Source: Ralstonia pickettii (GTDB lineage Bacteria > Pseudomonadota > Gammaproteobacteria > Burkholderiales > Burkholderiaceae). Taken from it: 64,000 nucleotides of DNA. Location of the stretch: assembly GCF_001699815.1 (NCBI RefSeq), contig NZ_MCGB01000061.1, forward strand, positions 1-64,000. The letters run 5' to 3'. Positions 59,113-64,000 of the stretch are shown here, one piece after another. Each line of letters begins with the position of its first letter. The stretch's first letter is position 1. The position numbers and the translations under genes were made by a program. Below the pieces are notes generated by a model, which was not told the origin of the DNA, did no database searches, and saw only the letters and a list, made by a program, of their open reading frames with translations.

Positions 59113-60198
59113 ATGCAAACCTCCGCCCGCCCCGTACCGGACACCACCCTCGTCGAACACGACCCGCGCTGGGCTCGCGTGCTGGCGCGCGATGCCTCTG
59201 CCGACGGGCAATTCGTCTATGCGGTGAAGACCACCGGCGTGTATTGCCAGCCGAGCAGCCCGTCGCGCCTGCCGCGCCCCGAAAATGTCGAGTTCTTCGA
59301 AACGCCTGCCGACGCAGAAGCCGCCGGTTACCGCCCGAGCCGCCGTGCTGGCCCGGATCAGACCACCGTCCGGGCGCAGCAAACCGCGCTCGTCGCGCAA
59401 GCGTGCCGGCGCATTGAAGCAGCCGACACGCCGCCCACGCTCGACGCGCTGGCGCAAGACGCCAGCCTGAGCCCGTATCACTTCCATCGTCTGTTCAAAA
59501 GCGTCACCGGCCTCACGCCCAAGGCCTATGCCGATGCGCATCGCGCCCGCAAGCTGCGCGCGCAACTGGAACGCGGCAGCAGCGTCACCGAAGCCATCTA
59601 CGACGCCGGATTCAACGCCAGCAGCCGCTTCTACGAGGCGTCGGACAACGTGCTCGGCATGACGGCCAGCCGCTACCGCGCAGGCGGCGCACAGACGACG
59701 ATCCGCTTTGCCGTGGGCGAATGCTCGCTCGGCTCGATCTTGGTGGCGCAGAGCGATCGCGGCATCTGCGCGATCCTGATGGGCGACGACCCCGACGCGC
59801 TCGTGCGCGATCTGCAGGACACCTTCCCGAAGGCCGAACTCATCGGCGGCGATGCGAGCTTCGAAAATCTGGTGGCGAAAGTGGTGGGTTTTGTCGAAGC
59901 GCCGTCCATCGGCCTGGACCTACCGCTGGACGTGCGCGGCACCGCGTTTCAGGAGCGCGTGTGGCAGGCGCTGCGCGAAGTGCCGCCGGGCAGCACCACC
60001 AGCTACACCGAGATTGCCGCGCGCATCGGTGCCCCCAGGGCGGTGCGCGCGGTGGCGCAGGCCTGCGCGGCCAACCACATTGCGGTGGCCATCCCATGTC
60101 ATCGCGTGATCCGCCGAGACGGCAACGCCTCGGGGTATCGCTGGGGCGTGGAGCGCAAGCTGGCGCTGCTGGAGCGCGAGGCGCAATCCGCTGCATGA
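59113..60198 (+). CDS. ada: Ada-type methyltransferase/regulator with degenerate N-terminal zinc site
   Basis: A 361-residue three-part protein. Residues about 10-85 form the methylphosphotriester-repair domain, 90-190 an AraC-type helix-turn-helix (ALAQDASLSPYHFHRLFKSVTG), and 200-355 an O6-methylguanine methyltransferase with acceptor Cys329 (IPCHRV). Compared with E. coli Ada (Cys38, 42, 69, 72), only the first, here Cys45 (TGVYCQPSS), is kept; the others are Ser49, Ser76 and Ala79 (RPSRRAG). The tetrathiolate zinc site that activates the methyl acceptor therefore cannot form, so sensing by the N-terminal domain should be altered or lost. The C-terminal enzyme looks intact. The ATG at 59113 was chosen over an upstream TTG. 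Confidence 0.9.
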   Translation: MQTSARPVPDTTLVEHDPRWARVLARDASADGQFVYAVKTTGVYCQPSSPSRLPRPENVEFFETPADAEAAGYRPSRRAGPDQTTVRAQQTALVAQACRRIEAADTPPTLDALAQDASLSPYHFHRLFKSVTGLTPKAYADAHRARKLRAQLERGSSVTEAIYDAGFNASSRFYEASDNVLGMTASRYRAGGAQTTIRFAVGECSLGSILVAQSDRGICAILMGDDPDALVRDLQDTFPKAELIGGDASFENLVAKVVGFVEAPSIGLDLPLDVRGTAFQERVWQALREVPPGSTTSYTEIAARIGAPRAVRAVAQACAANHIAVAIPCHRVIRRDGNASGYRWGVERKLALLEREAQSAA

Positions 60199-60204
60199 AA
60201 CCCC

Positions 60205-60468
60205 GTGAGAACGTGGACGCTCACCGGCGCCAACGGCCAGCCCTATGAGAGCGCCGCGCCCGGCACGCTGGGCGGGCATCGGCGCGCGCGCATCTACGGC
60301 CGGCTCGATTGCGCAGCAGCACGCCGGGCCATCGAGCGCGGCGGTTACGTGCGCCACCGCGTGTTCTTCCTCAACGAAGCCGACGCGCGTGCCGCTGGCT
60401 ACCGGCCCTGAGCGCTGTGCATGCCCCAGGCGTATGCGGCATGGAAACGATCGGTCAGTTCCGGGTAA
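60205..60468 (+). pseudogene. Small Ada metal-binding-domain-like protein with in-frame UGA
   Basis: A short ORF (GTG at 60205) encodes 68 residues resembling stand-alone Ada zinc-binding-domain proteins: GTLGGHRRARIYGRLDC, then AIERGGYVRHRVFF and DEADARAAGYRP-like sequence. Relatives continue with a CxxC motif (RPCxxC). Here the codon after Pro is TGA (60409-60411), and the same frame goes on with ALCMPQAYAAWKR to a TAA at 60466-60468, exactly as a full-length copy would. A TGC-to-TGA nonsense change is the simplest reading; the encoded 68-residue form lacks the C-terminal Cys pair. Confidence 0.7.
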
Positions 60469-60506
60469 AGTCGTGGGCTGAACATCGCCGACACGCTCCG
60501 CACATC

Positions 60507-60947
60507 ATGACCAAACCCCTGCTGCTTGCCGTGCTCACCGCTCTGGCGCTGGTGGGCTGTGGCCGCTCCGACGACGCGCACACGACTGTCTCGCCCGCTC
60601 CGGCCTCCACGCCTGCGGCCCCCGCCCCCGGCGCATCCAACGCGGCCAATGCGCCGCCCGCCAGCGCGCCCGCCGTCAGCGAAGCCGAACAGACCAAGGC
60701 CGTCGATCTGGCCCGCGCCGCCATCGAAAAGTACAAGCTGACCACCCTGCCGCAGGAGTGCCTGTCGTTCATGGTGGACCGCGCCGATGACACGCACAAC
60801 AGCGTCGAAGTGCGGGAAAACCACACCCCCGCGTGCGGCGGCGACCCGAACACCGCACCGCGCGTGGTCACGTTGCTCATCGACAAGAACACCGGCGCGC
60901 TGCAGAAGGACGACCCCGCCAGCGGCGAATACGTCCCGCTGAAATAA
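60507..60947 (+). CDS. Putative lipoprotein
   Basis: A 146-residue protein with a lipoprotein signal (LALVGC, Cys18), a Pro/Ala-rich linker (about residues 28-60) and a small globular domain with two Cys (LPQECLSFMVDRADD; HTPACGGDPN) that could form a disulfide. The end TLLIDKNTGALQKDDPASGEYVPL looks like a small beta domain. Function unknown. A terminator follows. Confidence 0.75.
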   Translation: MTKPLLLAVLTALALVGCGRSDDAHTTVSPAPASTPAAPAPGASNAANAPPASAPAVSEAEQTKAVDLARAAIEKYKLTTLPQECLSFMVDRADDTHNSVEVRENHTPACGGDPNTAPRVVTLLIDKNTGALQKDDPASGEYVPLK

Positions 60948-60969
60948 GCGCCCGCAAGACAACGCGCAT

Positions 60970-61002
60970 AAAAAAACCGCCGAACACATCGGCGGTTTTT
61001 TT
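60970..61002. terminator. Bidirectional terminator between lipoprotein gene and purM
   Basis: Stem AAAAAACCGCCGA / TCGGCGGTTTTTT with a short loop and flanking A and T runs, serving the lipoprotein gene and the convergent purM. Confidence 0.93.
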
Positions 61003-61020
61003 GTTGAGGCGAACTTCGCG

Positions 61021-62076
61021 TCAGACCACGATCGTCTGCGCTTCGCCGGCTTGGCGTGCGCGGATTTCGCCAATCTGGTAGACCGTCTCGCCCGCGTCCT
61101 TCAGGTGCGCGATCGCGGCCGGTGCATCGGCTGCCGACACGATCACCACCATGCCGATGCCGCAATTGAACACGCGATGCATTTCGTCATCGGCCACGTT
61201 GCCGGCCTTCTGCAGCCACTGGAACAGCGGCGGCAGCGTCCAGGCGCTCTTGTGCAGCACGGCGGTCAGGTTGTCTTGCAGCACGCGCGGCACGTTTTCG
61301 GTCAAACCACCGCCGGTGATGTGCGCCATGCCCTTGACGGTCAGCTTCTCCATCAATGCCAGCAGCGGCTTCACGTAGATGCGCGTCGGCGCCATGATGG
61401 CGTCCTGCAGGCGCTGGCCGTGGAAATCGGCGTTCAAGTCCGGGCGCGATACTTCGATGATCTTGCGCACCAGCGAGTAGCCGTTCGAATGCGCACCCGA
61501 CGAAGCCAGGCCCAGCACCACGTCGCCCTCGGCAATGGTCGTGCCGTCGATGATCTTGCGCTTTTCGACGGCGCCGACGGCAAAGCCGGCCAGGTCGTAT
61601 TCGCCGTCCGGGTACATGCTCGGCATTTCAGCGGTTTCGCCGCCGATCAGCGCGCAGCCGGCCAACTCGCAACCCTGGGCGATGCCCTTGACCACGGTGG
61701 CAGCGGTGTCGACGTCGAGCTTGCCGCAGGCGAAGTAATCCAGGAAGAACAGCGGCTCGGCGCCCTGCACCAGGATGTCGTTCACGCTCATGGCGACCAG
61801 ATCCTGGCCAACCGTGTCGTGGCGATTCAACGCAAAGGCCAGCTTGAGCTTGGTGCCCACGCCGTCGGTACCGGACACCAGCACCGGCTCCTGATACTTC
61901 TTGGACAGCTCGAACAGCGCGCCGAAGCCGCCGATGCCGCCCAGCACGCCTTCGCGCATGGTGCGCTTGGCAAACGGCTTGATGCGGTCGACAAGGGCGT
62001 CACCCGCCTCGATGTCGACGCCCGCGTCGCGGTAAGACAGGCCGGTCGATGCGGATGGGGTATCGGAAGCGCTCAT
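61021..62076 (-). CDS. purM: Phosphoribosylformylglycinamidine cyclo-ligase
   Basis: A 351-residue AIR synthetase, the fifth step of purine synthesis. Conserved blocks are [17 protein letters not shown], the nucleotide-site [26 protein letters not shown] and [16 protein letters not shown]. The start at 62076 gives [20 protein letters not shown]. It is divergent from the permease gene, the usual betaproteobacterial order before hda. Confidence 0.96.
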   Translation of the reverse strand: MSASDTPSASTGLSYRDAGVDIEAGDALVDRIKPFAKRTMREGVLGGIGGFGALFELSKKYQEPVLVSGTDGVGTKLKLAFALNRHDTVGQDLVAMSVNDILVQGAEPLFFLDYFACGKLDVDTAATVVKGIAQGCELAGCALIGGETAEMPSMYPDGEYDLAGFAVGAVEKRKIIDGTTIAEGDVVLGLASSGAHSNGYSLVRKIIEVSRPDLNADFHGQRLQDAIMAPTRIYVKPLLALMEKLTVKGMAHITGGGLTENVPRVLQDNLTAVLHKSAWTLPPLFQWLQKAGNVADDEMHRVFNCGIGMVVIVSAADAPAAIAHLKDAGETVYQIGEIRARQAGEAQTIVV

Positions 62077-62239
62077 ACAGTCGTCTGAATTGAAAAAACC
62101 GGGAAAGAAAGCGAGACGGCAGCGGGAAGTCACAAAAATCGGACCCGCCGGTCCAGTAAAATCGCGATTTTACCGGATGCGGCCGTCCCGATGGCCGCTT
62201 TTCCGACTCCTCCACCCCGCCATCGGAACCGTCGCCCCC

Positions 62240-63310
62240 ATGAACGCCCCCGTGCTGTCACAGGAAACCAAGCGCACGCTCGCCTGGATCGCCGTGGCGC
62301 TTGTCTTCCTGGCCCTGCTCAAGGCGCTGGCGCCGACGCTCACGCCCTTCGTCTTCGCGTTCATCCTGTCGTACATCCTGCACCCGGGCGTGGAATGGCT
62401 GCAGCGCCATCGCGTACCGCGCGTGCTGGGCGTGTTTTTGATGATCCTGGTGCTGTCGGTGGTCGGCGTGGCGCTGATGCTGCTGATCCTGGCGGTGCTG
62501 CAGCGGGAGATTCCGGCCATCCACGAGCAATTGCCCGGCATGCTCGCCAAGCTCAACGCGTTTCTGTCGCCAAGGCTGGCCGAGATGGGCCTGCATGTCA
62601 GCTTTGATTTTCCCGGCCTGCGGGCGCTGCTCACGGAACAGCTCGCCGCCAGCCCGGACGACGTGGTCGCCCGAGTGCTGACCTATCTGCGCGTGTCGGG
62701 CTCGGCGGCCATCCAGGTGCTGGGCATCTTCTTCCTGGTGCCCATCGTGATGTTCTACCTGCTGATGGACTGGAACATGCTCATGCGCCGGCTCGAAACC
62801 GCCGTGCCGCGCCGCTGGCTGCGCAAAACGCGCGAACTGGCCGCCGAAACCGATGGCCTGCTTTCCCAATACCTGCGCGGGCAGATCATCGTGATGCTGG
62901 TGCTGGCGGTGTACTACTCGGCGGGGCTGGCGCTGGCGGGTTTTGACGTGGCGCTGCCGGTGGGCATTTTTACGGGGCTGGCCGTGTTCATCCCGTATAT
63001 CGGCTTTGGCGTGGGGCTTACGCTGGCCATCCTGGCCGCACTGTTGCAGTTCGGCAACCTCTATGGCCTGCTGGCGGTGGCCGTGGTGTACGGCATCGGC
63101 CAGTTCCTGGAAGGCTTCTACCTGACGCCCCGCCTGGTGGGCGAACGCATCGGCCTGCATCCGCTGGCGGTCATCCTCGCCTTGCTGGCTTTTGGCCAAT
63201 TGTTCGGTTTTTTCGGTATCCTCCTCGCCCTACCGATGAGTGCTGTGCTGCTGGTCGGTCTGCGGCAGATCCGACAGCTTTACCTGGGCAGCCGGCTCTA
63301 CCAGGATTGA
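62240..63310 (+). CDS. AI-2E family transporter / PerM-like permease
   Basis: A 356-residue membrane protein of the AI-2E/PerM family with about eight helices: three N-terminal, a periplasmic-type amphipathic region (about residues 85-150) and five C-terminal. Typical blocks are FAFILSYILHPGVEWLQ, DGLLSQYLRGQIIVMLVLAVYY and GQFLEGFYLTPRLVGERIGLHPLAVI. The substrate is unknown; the family name comes from an autoinducer-2 exporter, which should not be assumed here. Confidence 0.87.
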   Translation: MNAPVLSQETKRTLAWIAVALVFLALLKALAPTLTPFVFAFILSYILHPGVEWLQRHRVPRVLGVFLMILVLSVVGVALMLLILAVLQREIPAIHEQLPGMLAKLNAFLSPRLAEMGLHVSFDFPGLRALLTEQLAASPDDVVARVLTYLRVSGSAAIQVLGIFFLVPIVMFYLLMDWNMLMRRLETAVPRRWLRKTRELAAETDGLLSQYLRGQIIVMLVLAVYYSAGLALAGFDVALPVGIFTGLAVFIPYIGFGVGLTLAILAALLQFGNLYGLLAVAVVYGIGQFLEGFYLTPRLVGERIGLHPLAVILALLAFGQLFGFFGILLALPMSAVLLVGLRQIRQLYLGSRLYQD

Positions 63311-63358
63311 AAGCCACCAAAGGCAACTGAAAAGTACGGCGACTCCACTCCACGTTTC

Positions 63359-64000
63359 ATGGCCACACCCGAACAGCTCCCGCTCGAACTCGGTGCGACA
63401 CCCGCCCCGACCTTCGACAACTTCGTCGCCACCGGCAACGAAGAGGCGGTGCTGCGCCTGCGCGCCCTGATTCCGCAAGTGGTGGACGGTACCGCCACCG
63501 ACCGCCTGGTCTACCTGTGGGGCGAGGAAGGCAGCGGCCGCAGCCACCTGCTGCAGGCCATCTGTGCCCAGACCGAGGCCGGCGGCTACGAAGTCCGCAC
63601 GCTGGAACCCGACGCCCCGCCCGAGGCCTTCGAATTCGACCCGACCATCACCGTCTGGACCATCGACGACGCCGAGCGCCTGGACGAATGGGCGCAGATC
63701 GCCGTGTTCAACCTCGTCAATGAAGTGCGCGCACATCCGCATGCCGCCATCGCCATTTCCGGGGCAGCTGCGCCGATGGCGATGCCGCTGCGTGAAGATC
63801 TGCGCACTCGGCTGGGTTGGGGTCTGGTCTACTGGTTGCGCCCCCTGTCCGACGCCGACAAGGTTGAAGCGCTGCGCCAGGCCGCCCGCGAACGCGGCAT
63901 GCAGCTCTCAGCCGATGTGCCGCAGTGGCTCGTGACGCACTCCTACCGCGACATGCCGAGCCTGATGGCTTTGCTGGACGCTCTCGACACCTACTCGCTC
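63359..64000 (+). CDS. hda: DnaA regulatory inactivator Hda (3' end outside window)
   Basis: An open frame of 214 codons to the window edge. The N-terminal clamp-binding motif EQLPLELG is followed by an AAA+ domain resembling DnaA domain III: P-loop GEEGSGRSHLLQA (about residues 55-67), sensor/Walker B-like TVWTIDDAERLDEW, and RLGWGLVYWLRPLSDADK near the end. With the loaded sliding clamp Hda stimulates ATP hydrolysis by DnaA and so prevents re-initiation. The order purM, permease, hda is typical of betaproteobacteria. Confidence 0.92.
   Translation, partial: MATPEQLPLELGATPAPTFDNFVATGNEEAVLRLRALIPQVVDGTATDRLVYLWGEEGSGRSHLLQAICAQTEAGGYEVRTLEPDAPPEAFEFDPTITVWTIDDAERLDEWAQIAVFNLVNEVRAHPHAAIAISGAAAPMAMPLREDLRTRLGWGLVYWLRPLSDADKVEALRQAARERGMQLSADVPQWLVTHSYRDMPSLMALLDALDTYSL

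Noticed and set aside
60409-60411. Selenocysteine codon
   Set aside because: UGA does replace an expected Cys, but no convincing SECIS-like stem-loop is seen just after it and no selenoprotein family of this type is known to me. A nonsense mutation is simpler.

Overview
The window looks like a chromosomal segment of a Ralstonia species (Betaproteobacteria, Burkholderiales; R. pickettii-like). I infer this from the very high G+C coding with strong third-position G/C, the gene order (argF / DUF3579 / rpsT / murJ; purM / permease / hda; exbBD-lpxK-trm112-kdsB-adk), and an acyl-homoserine-lactone acylase that resembles the Ralstonia AiiD/Aac enzymes in length and active site. No database was searched, so the species is an inference. 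No rRNA, tRNA, prophage, IS transposase or CRISPR array was seen.

Layout. 0-3.2 kb: partial lipoprotein, MHS-family transporter, NAD(P)-binding protein, HU. 3.2-7.9 kb: a leftward cluster of IclR regulator, amino-acid ABC importer, hutG and hutD, probably for histidine use. 8-10.5 kb: unknown proteins, including a C-terminally truncated DUF2167 gene that runs into an AT-rich patch. 10.6-12.8 kb: sodB and xseA. 12.8-13.8 kb: a non-coding kilobase with a 172-bp tandem repeat full of DnaA-box-like sequences. 13.8-18.1 kb: envelope operon exbB-exbD-lpxK-trm112-kdsB, then adk. 18.2-24.9 kb: SDR, LysR/transporter pair, GNAT, amiC-tsaE, queG. 25-29.6 kb: chalcone-isomerase-like protein, a TctC-type binding protein broken by an amber codon, ogt-xerD, ybaK, plsY. 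29.6-33.1 kb: GlxA-type AraC regulator and the AHL acylase. 33.2-45.8 kb: core genes yajQ, murB, ppnP, argG, argF, a DUF3579 gene, rpsT, murJ, sirB1-like, dedA, mutL, miaA and a GNAT gene. 45.9-60.5 kb: alkylation-repair genes surrounding a napEDABC-ccmABCDEFGHI respiratory operon. 60.5-64 kb: a small lipoprotein, purM, a permease and the start of hda.

How parts work together. The nap genes encode periplasmic nitrate reductase, and the directly following ccm genes make the cytochrome c maturation machine that NapB and NapC need. On the left of this operon sit a 2OG-Fe(II) oxygenase gene, alkB and an alkA-like glycosylase gene; on the right sit ada and a broken Ada-like small gene. Both repair loci carry the same 25-bp upstream element (22 of 25 bases identical, at nearly the same distance from the start codon), most simply read as the Ada operator. 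Nitrate metabolism can generate nitrosating and hence DNA-alkylating agents, so the neighbourhood may be functional.

Most notable observations: (1) the DnaA-box-like tandem array near 13 kb, a candidate DnaA-titration or replication-control locus; (2) the shared Ada-box pair flanking nap-ccm; (3) an Ada protein that keeps its N-terminal methyl-acceptor Cys but lacks the other three zinc-binding Cys; (4) an adjacent Ada-like ORF whose expected Cys codon is UGA; (5) an amber-interrupted TctC-type gene; (6) a 121-bp symmetrical palindrome between ppnP and argG.
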